A stretch of DNA of 64,000 bases from Pleionea litopenaei (GCF_031198435.1 NZ_CP133548.1:1614501-1678500), one strand, 5' to 3'; counted from the stretch's first letter, positions 8,089 to 17,927 are shown. The notes: generated from the sequence alone by a model not told the origin. Program-made: numbers and translations.

Positions 8089-9162
8089 TTACCACTTTAA
8101 TTGGCTTAAATAATCTCTCTTGATAACTTGATTGAACGCATTGATCAGCGATTGCGAATATTCGATCTCCGCAAGCTGATTGATCGACTTTACGGCGAAA
8201 AACAAGCTTTTTTTGTACCCTTGCTCCTGACTCTCTAGCGCTAAAGTTATAAACTGATCGACGAGACTTAATATCTTTGCACCATCGAGTACTTGCTCTC
8301 CTCGTAGACGCCTAGGAAAACCATTACCGTCGACTTTTTCATTCGATTGAAATACCAACTCCGACGCCCTACCCCAGCCTGGCATTCGTGCGAGTAAGCT
8401 TCCCGCGGAAAAAACTCGACGACGAGTTTGGTCGCTATCACCACCTTTTACAACGGCAAAAAACTCATAGGTATAGATCGCAGCCAACAACTGATCATCA
8501 TCTTCTGGCTCAGCCAGTAATTGATTTATTGCCTTTGATAAATGAGTAATCACCTTCATGCGAGTCTCATGTAACTCATCGACGGCGTGCTGACACTCAG
8601 ATAAATAATGGAAGAACTCCATATCGGTTGCATCAAAAATAGAAAAGGCTTCGCCTTCAAACTGACTAACCGCCACCAAATTCAAGGAAAAGTGCCGATC
8701 ATTAATTGCCTGCTCAGCGCGTAAAGCTTCTTCTAATTGACGGGGGTATTCATGCTGGCGTACGTGTGCAAACAAAGCTTCAATTTGCTGCAGTTTTTCA
8801 CTTTCTAAAATGCCATCATCCATCAACACGGCCAAACTATCATCAACGGCATTAATTCCAGCGATAAGCAAACGCCCAAATGCGACCGCGTATTCTACGT
8901 TTTGACTTCGAATATCTTGAACGAGCTCTTCAATTAAATGCGTAGTTGAGACAAAGGGCTCTAAAAACACCATATTGCAATTGCCTTTAATGGTATGAAT
9001 CGAGCGAAACATGCGGTTAATTAACACTTGCGGGTCTTCAGATGACAATAGAGGTAAGCAGTCATTAATATCTTTGACGCAATCTTTCACATCGGAGTAA
9101 AACTCTTGTTTTACCTCACCATCGAGTTCTGCAAAAGCCTGACAGATAGATTCTATATTCAC
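8089..9162 (-). CDS. HPt-domain protein with degenerate HD-GYP-like C-terminal domain
   Basis: The 357-residue cytoplasmic protein begins with an HPt phosphotransfer domain (about 10-110). The phospho-accepting His is probably H56 in SIHTIKGNCNMVF, the CheA-type motif. Residues ~180-357 resemble the second half of an HD-GYP phosphodiesterase: NEKVDGNGFPRRLRGEQ (274-290) aligns with HHExxDGxGYPxGLxG, followed by the usual 'ARILSLVDQF' helix. The metal-binding HD pair and the HHE are missing (QSNE instead), so c-di-GMP hydrolysis is unlikely. It probably receives phosphate from an unlinked kinase and signals through the inactive domain. No partner kinase or regulator is adjacent. Confidence 0.75.
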   Translation of the reverse strand: MNIESICQAFAELDGEVKQEFYSDVKDCVKDINDCLPLLSSEDPQVLINRMFRSIHTIKGNCNMVFLEPFVSTTHLIEELVQDIRSQNVEYAVAFGRLLIAGINAVDDSLAVLMDDGILESEKLQQIEALFAHVRQHEYPRQLEEALRAEQAINDRHFSLNLVAVSQFEGEAFSIFDATDMEFFHYLSECQHAVDELHETRMKVITHLSKAINQLLAEPEDDDQLLAAIYTYEFFAVVKGGDSDQTRRRVFSAGSLLARMPGWGRASELVFQSNEKVDGNGFPRRLRGEQVLDGAKILSLVDQFITLALESQEQGYKKSLFFAVKSINQLAEIEYSQSLINAFNQVIKRDYLSQLKW

Positions 9163-9271
9163 TGGCGTTGTTTAAACTTATAAAATTGAAATACTTAGCT
9201 ATCAAGCATAGCAGTTTTCCCCAGCCACAGTATAAGTGCTGGGGAAATCATTGAGTCAACCAAGTGATGAG

Positions 9272-11299
9272 TTATGCGATCAACGGAGCAATAACTAGAC
9301 TCACAATGGCCATCACATTGATTAAAATATTCATGGCTGGCCCTGAGGTATCTTTGAAGGGATCGCCAACCGTATCGCCGACGACGGCGGCTTTATGAAC
9401 GTCACTTCCTTTTCCGCCTAAGTTACCTTTTTCGACGTATTTTTTTGCATTATCCCAAGCACCACCAGCGTTTGCCATTGTCAGAGCGAGCAATACACAG
9501 CTGACAAGAGCTCCGCCTAGCATTCCTCCGAGTGCCTCTGGGCTAATTAAAAAGCCCACAAGCACCGGTGAGAATACGGCGATTGCACCGGGTAACACCA
9601 TTCGCTTTAATGCAGCAGTGGTCGCAATATCGACGCAACGAGCGTTATCAGGCTCGGCTTTTCCTTCGAGTAATCCTGGTATTTCTTTAAATTGCCGACG
9701 AATTTCTTTAATCATGTCAAAGGCCGCATCACCTACCGCTCGCATGGTGATGGCACTGACTAAAAACGGAAATATGCCACCCAAAAACATGCCGGTTAGA
9801 ACGTGCGGATCACTAATACTTAAAGAAAAACCGGGTTTCGCTTTTTCAATGGTTTCAATAAAAGCGGCAATGATTGCCAACGCGGCTAAGCCAGCAGCTC
9901 CGATAGCAAATCCTTTACCAATGGCCGCCGTTGTGTTTCCAACTTCATCTAGCCCATCGGTAATTTTACGTGTGTCTTCGCCTAACTCTGCCATTTCTGC
10001 GATACCACCGGCGTTATCAGCAATCGGACCATAAGCATCGATCGCCATGGTAATTCCAACGGTTGCCAACATCCCCACAGCACCAATACCAACACCATAA
10101 ACGCCGGCGCCTTCGGGAAGAATAGAGCTGGTCACAAAGATAATACCAGCGATAGTAAGCACCGGAATAACTACCGACTCCATTCCGACAGCCAAACCAG
10201 CAATCATAACGGTTGCAGGACCTGTTTCTCCGCCCTGTGCGATGTCTCGGACTGGCTTACCCCCCGTATAATACTCAGTGACTAAGCCAATGATCATTCC
10301 TCCGACAGCGCCACAAATAATGCAAAACCAAACAGAGATGGCAACGCCAAGATAGAGAACCAACCCGTAGGATGCAGCAATTAATAACAGCGTCGCTCCT
10401 ATCGTTCCTATACGCAGTGCTTTAGCAGCATCGGAAGAAGCAACCAATTTCACGGTGAGAATGCCCAAAATAGAACATATCAGTCCTGTCGCAGCAAGAC
10501 CCAGAGGGAGAAACATTAGGGTCTGAATACCTTGAGACGATAGCTGATCCACTGCAACTAGCGCCATGGTTGATGCAATGGCGATGGTGGCTATCATAGA
10601 GCCACAATAAGACTCGAAAATATCCGATCCCATACCAGCAACATCGCCCACGTTGTCACCGACGTTATCGGCAATGACCCCTGGGTTACGAGGATCATCT
10701 TCAGGAATGCCAGCTTCAACCTTTCCGACCAGATCAGCTCCAACGTCAGCACTTTTAGTAAAAATACCACCACCGACACGAGAAAATAATGCAACGGTTG
10801 AAGCGCCCATTCCAAACCCATGAATCGCTTCAGCGTGCTCCGGATTGGCGCCAAAAAGAAGATACAGGCCACCTAAACCGAGCAATCCCATGGCGGCGAC
10901 CACCAAGCCCATAATGGAACCGCCAAAAAACGCTAACGACAGCGCCTGAGCTGGACCTTGTTGGTGAGCGGCGACAGTGGTGCGAACATTGGCATGAGTC
11001 GCTGTGTACATACCTATATAACCAGCAATGGCAGAGCAAAGTGCACCGATCATAAAGGCAACCGGGGTGTGCCAAGATCCAAAGCCAACGTAGAGAAGAG
11101 CGAACAACAGTAGCGCAAAAATCGCTAAGATCTTGTATTCACGATTAAGAAAGACCATAGCACCGAGGTGAATCGCGTTTGCAATTTCGCTCACTTTCCC
11201 CTCACCTGCAGGCTGTTTCTTTATCCAGAGAAAAATAACGATGGCAATAACTATGCCCAAGACACCTAAAATTGGCGGAATAAGTAGCAAGTCGTTCAT
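9272..11299 (-). CDS. hppA: Membrane-bound K+-dependent-type pyrophosphatase (H+ or Na+ pumping)
   Basis: The 675-residue multi-spanning enzyme couples PPi hydrolysis to ion export. Substrate motifs are intact: [11 protein letters not shown] (185-195), [19 protein letters not shown] (201-219) and the C-terminal [18 protein letters not shown]. The subfamily-determining site reads [10 protein letters not shown] (454-463). Ala at 459 and Gly two residues on are typical of K+-dependent enzymes, where K+-independent ones have Lys and Thr. The K+-dependent group includes both H+ and Na+ pumps, which I cannot separate by eye. It is divergent from soluble inorganic pyrophosphatase. Confidence 0.95.
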   Translation of the reverse strand: MNDLLLIPPILGVLGIVIAIVIFLWIKKQPAGEGKVSEIANAIHLGAMVFLNREYKILAIFALLLFALLYVGFGSWHTPVAFMIGALCSAIAGYIGMYTATHANVRTTVAAHQQGPAQALSLAFFGGSIMGLVVAAMGLLGLGGLYLLFGANPEHAEAIHGFGMGASTVALFSRVGGGIFTKSADVGADLVGKVEAGIPEDDPRNPGVIADNVGDNVGDVAGMGSDIFESYCGSMIATIAIASTMALVAVDQLSSQGIQTLMFLPLGLAATGLICSILGILTVKLVASSDAAKALRIGTIGATLLLIAASYGLVLYLGVAISVWFCIICGAVGGMIIGLVTEYYTGGKPVRDIAQGGETGPATVMIAGLAVGMESVVIPVLTIAGIIFVTSSILPEGAGVYGVGIGAVGMLATVGITMAIDAYGPIADNAGGIAEMAELGEDTRKITDGLDEVGNTTAAIGKGFAIGAAGLAALAIIAAFIETIEKAKPGFSLSISDPHVLTGMFLGGIFPFLVSAITMRAVGDAAFDMIKEIRRQFKEIPGLLEGKAEPDNARCVDIATTAALKRMVLPGAIAVFSPVLVGFLISPEALGGMLGGALVSCVLLALTMANAGGAWDNAKKYVEKGNLGGKGSDVHKAAVVGDTVGDPFKDTSGPAMNILINVMAIVSLVIAPLIA

Positions 11300-11624
11300 A
11301 AGAACCCCCTAGATTGACCCAGCTTGAGCACGGCTTCAAGCTGATAGCGTTTATTGGGCGTCGACTGGCAAGTGATACGGCATGACCGAACGGTCACCAC
11401 TTCTGACTGTTTCTTTTATTTGAGTCTAGTTCAATAATACAGATTTATATACCGCATCCTTTTTAGAAGGTTTTGTCCCTAGTAGAAATGCCCCAGTTCA
11501 CTCAAACCCGTTAACCCTTTGATAATGAATTCTTTTTCTGTTTAGTTTTTACTCATTTATTTTGCGTTGCAATAACTGTATAATACGCGACCTTTAATTC
11601 GAACCAACCATTGAGCAGGAAAGC
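11300..11624. other. Divergent intergenic region between hppA and ppa
   Basis: This 325-bp region holds the promoters of both pyrophosphatase genes. An 8-bp inverted repeat (11320-11327 with 11336-11343) lies in the hppA leader. The ppa side has a TATAAT at 11579-11584. No coding frame was seen. Confidence 0.5.
11579..11584 (+). promoter_or_regulatory. Candidate -10 element of ppa
   Basis: A perfect TATAAT lies 40 bp upstream of the ppa ATG. The -35 region at the correct distance (TTTATT) is poor. Confidence 0.45.
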
Positions 11625-12173
11625 ATGAGTTTAAGTAAAGTACCTTCTGGTAAAAATCTACCTGATGAAATCAACGTAATTATTGAAATCCCAGCCCACG
11701 CAGACCCAGTTAAATACGAAGTCGATAAAGACTCAGGGGCCATTTTCGTCGATCGCTTTATGGCTACCTGTATGCACTATCCTTGTAACTATGGGTATGT
11801 TCCTCACACGTTGTCAGAAGACGGCGATCCAGTCGATGTTCTCGTTCCAACCCCGTTCCCATTAATGGGTGGATCAGTTATCCGTTGTCGTCCAGTCGGT
11901 GTTTTAAAAATGACTGATGAATCTGGTACCGATGCGAAACTTATCGCAGTACCGGTCAGCAAGTTAACGCCAATTTACAAAGATGTTAAAGAAGCGAAAG
12001 ATTTGTCTGAGTTGCTTCTAAACCAGATTGAACATTTCTTTGAACACTATAAAGACCTTGAGCCTGGAAAATGGGTTAAGATCGAAGGATGGGACAACGC
12101 TGAAGCGGCGAAAAAAGAAATTCAAGACAGTGTTGCTCGATACGAAGAGTCTGACGACAAACCAGCCTTCTAA
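11625..12173 (+). CDS. ppa: Soluble family I inorganic pyrophosphatase
   Basis: At 182 residues this is the Mg2+-dependent cytoplasmic pyrophosphatase that pulls biosynthetic reactions forward. It has the family signature [10 protein letters not shown] with the metal-binding aspartates, plus 'CNYGYVPHT' and 'KPAF' near the end. Length is normal (E. coli 176). An AGGA-type Shine-Dalgarno precedes the ATG. It is transcribed away from hppA, so the cell has both an energy-conserving and a dissipating PPase at one locus. Confidence 0.97.
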   Translation: MSLSKVPSGKNLPDEINVIIEIPAHADPVKYEVDKDSGAIFVDRFMATCMHYPCNYGYVPHTLSEDGDPVDVLVPTPFPLMGGSVIRCRPVGVLKMTDESGTDAKLIAVPVSKLTPIYKDVKEAKDLSELLLNQIEHFFEHYKDLEPGKWVKIEGWDNAEAAKKEIQDSVARYEESDDKPAF

Positions 12174-12233
12174 GCAAAGAAAATAAACGTTTCGCCAGTT
12201 AGCGTTCCGTCGACTGAGCAGCTGAAACGACCC

Positions 12234-12263
12234 GCGTACATACGGGCTCTACCGTGTGTACGC
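12234..12263. other. Long hairpin between convergent genes
   Basis: A 12-bp stem (12234-12245 with 12252-12263, one T/G wobble) with a 6-nt loop lies between the ppa end and the end of the peptidase gene on the other strand. It has no T-tract on either side. It may stop or stabilise transcripts. Confidence 0.4.
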
Positions 12264-12304
12264 AGCTCCCTCTCTACGAGCACCCTTCCTTCTTCAACTA
12301 TGAG

Positions 12305-14044
12305 TCAATCACTCATTTCAAACTTTATATAAGGCAAAATTTCCGGGACAGCTTCTTGGCAGCTAATCTCTGCAAGGCTAACTTTTTCTCGGTTTTGCAG
12401 TTGCACCAAACCGCCTTTCTCACACGCTCGTCTAAACGAATCATAAGCGGCTAGACCTTGATTCAAAATATGATGACCATTTATGAACTGTACGTCCATA
12501 CTTTGGGCGAATGCCTCGCAGCCAGTAATGGGATAGGTTTTTATATAATCGTGATAAGTACTAAAACTGATGCCTTTACAGTGTGAACTCATTAAGTTGT
12601 AAACGACTTGCTTTCCCCAGTACTGAATGACTGAGCTAGGATAATCGTTGGTTAAAGAGGCCCGAATGCCTGCAATCGAGAACCATGACATTACCTCTTG
12701 TTGATTATTCACATCAGATTGAGAACTAAACCGAGCGAGTAACTTGGGAAGTTTGTCCGATCCGGTCAGCTGCTTTAAAGCATCGAAGTAATTCTCTTCG
12801 GTATAGGCTTTTTTCTCAGAACTTTCTTTAAAAATCAGCTTCCAAAGGTCAAATAATGACTTGTCAGGGTTGCTTGTTTTCACAGCATAGTGACTAGCCA
12901 AAGCCATGGCTGCGCCACAAGCGTAATAATTTTGAAACCGGGAAAGCTTCAAAGATTGCTCTAAAGACTCCTTTCCTTTATTCAGCAAACAACGATTAAC
13001 CGCGCTTTCAAATTTACCCAAGAACTGTTCGGAGTTAATTAAACCAAACTCGAGCATCGCGAAATTAGCAAATGCATCGGCGCCACCTTCGTGCATCCAG
13101 GAGTGCATCGGTTCTTTTGGAGAAAACATCTGTCCATTCCAAAAATGCGCAGCCTCATGAGCTAAAAAGTGAAAGAGTAAATTAAATTGCTCTGTATTTT
13201 CAGTCTCCCAGCGTCGTCCATTAATGGTGAGCTGAACAACTCCATCGAGCGTTCCACCGCTGTAGTTTGAGTAATCGGCATCCCGTTCTCCATAATTAAA
13301 GAAAACAATGGGCTTAAAATTCAATGGTTGTTCGGTTTTCTCTTTATAATACTCAAAAAGCTCGGGAAAATATTTTTGTGTTCGACGCCACGTCCATTTC
13401 GGCAGTTTTGAATCGATGACGGCTATCATCGTCTCAGTCTCAATCGGCTTAATGTCTCCAAAATAAACATAGGTTCCGTTGCCGCTCAATACATACTGGG
13501 CCTTACTATCGTAACGGTTTCCTAGAAAAACGATTTTCTTTTTCGGACTGTAAAAGTGAAATAGTGTTGTATCAGTTAACGAGTTGTTCGAGGGATCGCG
13601 TTCTGGACTTTCTGAAGAAGTAAATTCCGACTTGTCTTCTATATCTTTAATATCAATGGTCAGGTGATTGGTGTAGAGCAATACACCGCCGTCTGCGTAC
13701 TTGATATTTTGAGCGTAGTCTTTTTGCAAAACATCGTAATACGATATGAAGTTTAAGCTTAAGCTATTAAATGAGCTTCCATCCTTTCTCTTAATCGCCA
13801 ATGCGTCGCCATCTTGAACCCACTCAAACAACTGCTCATCGATGCGGTACAGCTTACGTCGATCAAAGTGACTGTTGCGACTAAAAACTATCGATTTTGT
13901 AGCCTTCGGTAAATCGTAACGTACCTTCCAAGAATCAGAATCACTCTGATAGTAGACATGAATCTGAATGTCACTTTTGTTATTTGATGCAAAAGTAAAT
14001 GTTGATATAGACAATATACTCGCAACGATAATCCATTTAATCAT
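12305..14044 (-). CDS. Secreted M1-like (gluzincin) metallopeptidase in an ECF sigma operon
   Basis: The ATG at 14044 is preferred over the in-frame TTG at 14128, because it places a clear signal peptide (IKWIIVASILSISTFTFA) at the N-terminus (579 residues). The zinc motif is HEAAH near residue 296. Exactly 18 residues later comes the Glu in HEGGADAF, so HExxH-x18-E, the M1/clan MA(E) spacing. The rest of the protein was not matched to a named M1 family, and the substrate is unknown. It is the last gene after sigma factor, anti-sigma and DUF4097 genes, which suggests a role in an envelope stress or surface response. Confidence 0.75.
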   Translation of the reverse strand: MIKWIIVASILSISTFTFASNNKSDIQIHVYYQSDSDSWKVRYDLPKATKSIVFSRNSHFDRRKLYRIDEQLFEWVQDGDALAIKRKDGSSFNSLSLNFISYYDVLQKDYAQNIKYADGGVLLYTNHLTIDIKDIEDKSEFTSSESPERDPSNNSLTDTTLFHFYSPKKKIVFLGNRYDSKAQYVLSGNGTYVYFGDIKPIETETMIAVIDSKLPKWTWRRTQKYFPELFEYYKEKTEQPLNFKPIVFFNYGERDADYSNYSGGTLDGVVQLTINGRRWETENTEQFNLLFHFLAHEAAHFWNGQMFSPKEPMHSWMHEGGADAFANFAMLEFGLINSEQFLGKFESAVNRCLLNKGKESLEQSLKLSRFQNYYACGAAMALASHYAVKTSNPDKSLFDLWKLIFKESSEKKAYTEENYFDALKQLTGSDKLPKLLARFSSQSDVNNQQEVMSWFSIAGIRASLTNDYPSSVIQYWGKQVVYNLMSSHCKGISFSTYHDYIKTYPITGCEAFAQSMDVQFINGHHILNQGLAAYDSFRRACEKGGLVQLQNREKVSLAEISCQEAVPEILPYIKFEMSD

Positions 14045-14111
14045 CTGAAATCCCAAAGTCACACCCGACCAAATCAAAAGAAGCTGCATTAATGAGCAAA
14101 ATATCTGATGC

Positions 14112-15014
14112 TTAAGGCTTCTCAACAATTAATGTTCCAGACACCGTCGTTAAATCAATTTCATTTTTTCCAGAACGGCCAATCGTTGCTTTTAAATACT
14201 CTTCTCCAATGAATGACGATTCGGGTTCATGTTTTGACAAGCGATTAACAATGTCACCACCAGGCCCCGTTTGCATGCGTAAACGACCTTCAAACTTTCC
14301 ACCGATTGTTAACTTCACTTCTCCATTAACCGATGACATTCTAATATCTGATGAACCGCTGCTCTGAACTTCTCCAACGATATGAATATCACCTGACACC
14401 GCTGAAACATTCACTTTTTCGATCGCCCCAAGCGTTAACTCTAATTCTCCCGAAATGATATTCACCGCGACATCACGACTCTCCGCACGTCCCTGAATAT
14501 CGCCACTGACATTTGATAATACCAAGGGACCTTTCACCTTAGAAAGGGAGATGTCTCCACTCACACTGCTAAAATTAAGTCCTCTCATCGAATCAGTGCT
14601 TGTGAGATCAACCAGAGTAAGATCGCCACTGACGGTGTCAGCTCTCACTTCATTTTGAATGCCACTGACCAAAACATCGGTCGCGACACCGTTGAACCAA
14701 ACGGCCAATTGGCTCTGAGGAACCATTACTTTTAACTGAGTGCTTTGTCGACCATGCCACTCACGATTATCGGGCATTTCTACACGTAACTCTGCTCGCT
14801 CGCCTGACACTTTAAAAATAAAGTTCGTTTTTGCTTCATCCAGATAACCTGAAATGGCGATTTTCGTGTCTGAGTGACCTAAAATTTCCACTTCACCACG
14901 AGGTACGTCAATAACCAACCGCTTTACCCCAGTTGCATCGATCGCATCTTCAACCGGCTGTGCTAAACAAGCTCCGGACATACTTAGAAGGATCAGAACC
15001 CAAGCAATTCTCAT
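14112..15014 (-). CDS. DUF4097-type secreted beta-helix protein
   Basis: The 300-residue protein has a lipoprotein-like or Sec signal (VLILLSMSGACLA) and then repeated short strands of the form 'SGDI.L..V.G.L...NVSGDI' from about residue 115 to 230. This is typical of DUF4097/DUF2807-like adhesin beta-helix folds often linked to ECF or anti-sigma systems. The start overlaps the anti-sigma stop (ATGA). Its function is not established; it is likely a periplasmic or surface partner of the regulatory pair. Confidence 0.75.
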   Translation of the reverse strand: MRIAWVLILLSMSGACLAQPVEDAIDATGVKRLVIDVPRGEVEILGHSDTKIAISGYLDEAKTNFIFKVSGERAELRVEMPDNREWHGRQSTQLKVMVPQSQLAVWFNGVATDVLVSGIQNEVRADTVSGDLTLVDLTSTDSMRGLNFSSVSGDISLSKVKGPLVLSNVSGDIQGRAESRDVAVNIISGELELTLGAIEKVNVSAVSGDIHIVGEVQSSGSSDIRMSSVNGEVKLTIGGKFEGRLRMQTGPGGDIVNRLSKHEPESSFIGEEYLKATIGRSGKNEIDLTTVSGTLIVEKP

Positions 15015-15550
15015 GCTTCACCTCTCAACTGTGGGTAACTCTTTTCAACGCTTTCGATCAATTGTTGTTCACGAGTGTAAGTCTGCTGTAGCAAATCGTT
15101 TAACCGTTGATTCCCAGGTTGCTTTGCTAAAGCAGCTTTAATGTCGAGCATCGCTTGCTCTATGATCGCTAAATTATTTTGAATATCAGCAATGGTCGCA
15201 GGATCAAGTTGTTCAGAAGCCATGTTTAAATTCTCAACAAAGCTGGCTTTTACCAAGCGACGTTGATGCTCTCTATACTGAATTTGTTCTTGCGCCGCTT
15301 GGTAAGCAAACTGTTGTTGCTTAAGCGATTTAAGTTCCAGCGACGTTTGCACTGAAAACCAAGTCGAGGCAATAGCGACCAAAACACTTGCCGCAACAGC
15401 GTAAGGCATCCACCCAGATCGATTAGTTTGAGGAGCTATTTCTTGCGCTATCTCGTTCCAACGCGATCGTTCAGGACTCATTTCCCTAGGCAAAGATTGA
15501 AGAGCTTGCTCAATCGCTTGCCACTGCTTATCTTTCTCTTCACCGCTCAT
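15011..15550 (-). CDS. Putative single-pass anti-sigma factor
   Basis: The 179-residue protein has a cytoplasmic N-terminus of about 45 residues, one membrane segment (WMPYAVAASVLVAIASTWFSV, about 43-64), and a periplasmic, helical, Gln-rich C-terminal part. It overlaps the sigma gene by 4 bp (ATGA) and the DUF4097 gene by 4 bp. This topology and position fit a membrane anti-sigma factor. No zinc-binding HxxxCxxC motif is seen, so it is not a canonical ZAS type. The call rests mainly on context. Confidence 0.65.
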   Translation of the reverse strand: MSGEEKDKQWQAIEQALQSLPREMSPERSRWNEIAQEIAPQTNRSGWMPYAVAASVLVAIASTWFSVQTSLELKSLKQQQFAYQAAQEQIQYREHQRRLVKASFVENLNMASEQLDPATIADIQNNLAIIEQAMLDIKAALAKQPGNQRLNDLLQQTYTREQQLIESVEKSYPQLRGEA

Positions 15551-16143
15551 GCAAACCTCGCTTTTAATAATTGACGAGCACGATGTAATTGCGCTTTGCT
15601 CGTCCCTTCAGAAATGGCCATTTTCTCAGCAATCTCTTGATGTTTATACCCTTCGATATCGTGTAGCACTAAAATCATTCGCGCTTTTTCAGGTAATTCG
15701 GCTATCGCTCTTTCTAAGTCTCGGTTCAAATCGAGCTTATCTGAACTATGGTTATCGCCGACCATCTCAGAGTCTTCTCCTTCAAAGCTCTGATTCTTAC
15801 GCACCCGAAAATAGCTAATAACCACATTCGACGTCAATCTATACAGCCAAGTTCCAAATTGGCTGTCACCCTGAAACGAGTCTATTTTGCGCCACGCCAT
15901 CACAAATGCCTCTTGCATCAGTTCTTCAGCCAAGGCAGCATTCGATGCCATGCGAAAACACAGAGCATAAACGCGCTTTTCAAAGGTGCGATACAATTGC
16001 TCAAAAGCCTTGATATCGCCCATTTTCGCTCGAGACACCCAGATATCGACGGCATCGCGAGTTTCTCGGACTGACGCTAAATTAACCAGCTTCTTACTCA
16101 AGCTTCTTCTCTTCCCTTCTTCTTTAACTGGTTTGACGTTCAA
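15547..16143 (-). CDS. ECF-type RNA polymerase sigma factor
   Basis: This protein of up to 198 residues has sigma region 2 (FEQLYRTFEKRVYALCFRMASNAALAEELMQEAFVMAWRKI...GTWLYRLTSNVVI) and region 4 (ELPEKARMILVLHDIEGYKHQEIAEKMAISEGTSKAQLHRARQ), with no regions 1 or 3. The start is uncertain: the longest frame begins at TTG 16143, and a second TTG at 16101 has purine-rich sequence upstream. It leads an operon with its probable anti-sigma factor, a DUF4097 protein and a secreted peptidase. The upstream region consists largely of 19-bp tandem repeats. Confidence 0.9.
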   Translation of the reverse strand: MNVKPVKEEGKRRSLSKKLVNLASVRETRDAVDIWVSRAKMGDIKAFEQLYRTFEKRVYALCFRMASNAALAEELMQEAFVMAWRKIDSFQGDSQFGTWLYRLTSNVVISYFRVRKNQSFEGEDSEMVGDNHSSDKLDLNRDLERAIAELPEKARMILVLHDIEGYKHQEIAEKMAISEGTSKAQLHRARQLLKARFA

Positions 16144-16186
16144 GATTGATAAAAGGTTTAAACCAAATTAAAACAATATCTTCTAG

Positions 16187-16262
16187 GCAGTACCCTCTAG
16201 ACTGTGCAGTACCTTCTAGACTGGGCAGTACCTTCTAGACAGTACACGCTAGACAATACCTT
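16187..16262. repeat. 19-bp tandem repeat upstream of the ECF sigma gene
   Basis: Units GCAGTACC(C/T)TCTAGACTG(T/G) start at 16187, 16206 and 16225, followed by two shorter degenerate copies. The tract lies between the terminator of the upstream gene and the sigma-factor start, so it is in or next to the promoter region. Confidence 0.75.
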
Positions 16263-16314
16263 TTAAACAGAACCGTCAAAAGGATATCCTCTAAACCATT
16301 CTGACCAACCACAA

Positions 16315-16340
16315 AAAAGGCTGCCATAAGGCAGCCTTTT
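16315..16340 (-). terminator. Terminator of the DUF2333 gene
   Basis: An 11-bp stem (16315-16325 with 16330-16340) with an ATAA loop is followed on the minus strand by a T-run. It lies just after the stop at 16368. Confidence 0.8.
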
Positions 16341-16367
16341 CATATTAGGCGAAACTGGCAAGAATCA

Positions 16368-17378
16368 CTAACCTTGTTCGAGTAACTCCCGCAAGTCGAT
16401 GATTGCGGCGTTCGCACGAGAAACATAAGAAGCCATAACCAGCGAATGATTAGCCATTAACCCGAAACCATCACCGTTTAAAATCATCGGACTCCAAATG
16501 CCATCTTGCGTACTCTCAAGCTCTCGAATAATTTGACGCAGGCTAACAGTAGCATTCTTTTTCTCTAATACTCCCGCAAAGTCGACCTCAATCGCTTTGA
16601 GTAAGTGTATCAGTGCCCAACAGGTACCGCGTGCCTCATAAAAATTATCGTCAATTTGAAGCCAAGGTGTTTTCACGGTCAATTGCCGTTGAGCATCCGT
16701 GGACTGGGTTGCAGCTGCATCTCCCGCTAAATCTGTGTTAACACGTTCTTGACCAACACTCGCGGTTAAACGTTGTGACAAACTGCCGAGTCGCTTTTCC
16801 ACAACTTCAAGCCAAATTCTCAGATTATCCGCTCGAGCATAAAACTGTGCATCCATATTTTGCTGATCAGCCAAACTGTCTCGATAGGCCTCTAACTGTT
16901 TCATTCCTAATTGATAAGAGTCTTCAGCTTCAGGCAATATCCAAGACAGTCGATCGATATTAAAAAGCGGTTCTGCTTCTTTTAAATTAACGTTTTCTAT
17001 CGATTGTGACTGACTGCGGCTCATGTGATTTCTTAGGGTTGCCGCCATATCTCTAATTTGTACCAGAACACCGTATTCCCAAGCCGGCATGTTATCCATA
17101 AATAAACTGGGTGGTAGAATATCATTGCTTAGAAACCCACCTTGCTTATTTAACAAAGTATCACCAATTTTTATCGTTGTATCGACGGTGGTATAGCCAA
17201 CGATTAATTCATTGTTCGAGCTTTTAAACGCCTTATCTGTACGCACATCAAAGGTTTCTGGTTCAATACTCCAATAAACAGCGAGAAAATAAAAACCTAT
17301 TAACGTTAGTATCAGTGCATAAACTATGAGTTGAATCGGGTTTAAAAATCGATTTTTCTTTAGCGCATCTTCGCTCAT
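16368..17378 (-). CDS. DUF2333 family membrane-anchored protein
   Basis: The 336-residue protein has one N-terminal membrane segment (LIVYALILTLIGFYFLAVYW) and a large, mainly helical periplasmic domain. Matching family features include GGFLSNDILPPSLFMDNMPAWEYGVLVQIRD near the N-terminus and the closing segment on which 'LRELLEQG' ends. The family is widespread in gammaproteobacteria and has no defined function. It stands alone with its own terminator. Confidence 0.75.
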   Translation of the reverse strand: MSEDALKKNRFLNPIQLIVYALILTLIGFYFLAVYWSIEPETFDVRTDKAFKSSNNELIVGYTTVDTTIKIGDTLLNKQGGFLSNDILPPSLFMDNMPAWEYGVLVQIRDMAATLRNHMSRSQSQSIENVNLKEAEPLFNIDRLSWILPEAEDSYQLGMKQLEAYRDSLADQQNMDAQFYARADNLRIWLEVVEKRLGSLSQRLTASVGQERVNTDLAGDAAATQSTDAQRQLTVKTPWLQIDDNFYEARGTCWALIHLLKAIEVDFAGVLEKKNATVSLRQIIRELESTQDGIWSPMILNGDGFGLMANHSLVMASYVSRANAAIIDLRELLEQG

Positions 17379-17447
17379 ATCTTCTCCAACTTTCCCAAAG
17401 CTCTATAAAATCGTCTCTAAACGATTGATTAGTCTCTACTGTACGAT

Positions 17448-17927
17448 CTAAGGCTGTCTTCGATCAGCAAAAAAACTTTGCTGACTCCCATCTGACAATT
17501 TAAGTATAACCTTAATTTTCTCAAGTTGCCTTAGCTCATCACTGACACCCACGACCATGACATGCAATCCTCCAGGACGAAAAGAGGTCGTCTGGCGAGG
17601 TTCAATGGTGACTTGATCAACATGACGCATCTTACTGATACCAGCATCATCATAAGACTCATGCATCATAACATGATGAGCTCCTTCAATTTCCACACTG
17701 TCAATACTCACTGAGTTTTTCATCACATTGGTGGCTTTAAAATAAACAGCGGTCGATTTTTGTCCTGGCAAGACTGCCCGGTACCAAGCATTTTCAATGA
17801 GTATGGGTTGAGTTGAGCTTTCATGACTCGCGTGCGTTGATGTTTCTGCAAAGCATGAAGGTGCTGACACTAAAAATATCGGCAGAGCAAATGCGACGAG
17901 AAGGATTGTTTTCTTAAGGTTATTCAT
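17448..17927 (-). CDS. Periplasmic copper chaperone PCu(A)C
   Basis: The 159-residue protein has a Sec signal peptide (LVAFALPIFLVSAPSCFA) and the DUF461/PCuAC fold. The copper-binding pattern is present: His/Met in HHVMMHESYDD, Met in ISKMRH, then HVM in GGLHVMVVG, that is H(M)-x10-M-x21-H-x-M. Such proteins deliver Cu(I) to cytochrome c oxidase or sequester copper. No Sco gene is adjacent. Confidence 0.88.
   Translation of the reverse strand: MNNLKKTILLVAFALPIFLVSAPSCFAETSTHASHESSTQPILIENAWYRAVLPGQKSTAVYFKATNVMKNSVSIDSVEIEGAHHVMMHESYDDAGISKMRHVDQVTIEPRQTTSFRPGGLHVMVVGVSDELRQLEKIKVILKLSDGSQQSFFADRRQP

Noticed and set aside
9618-10034. Plus-strand reading frame opposite hppA
   Set aside because: It lies fully inside a strongly conserved gene on the other strand and has no ribosome site or family match.
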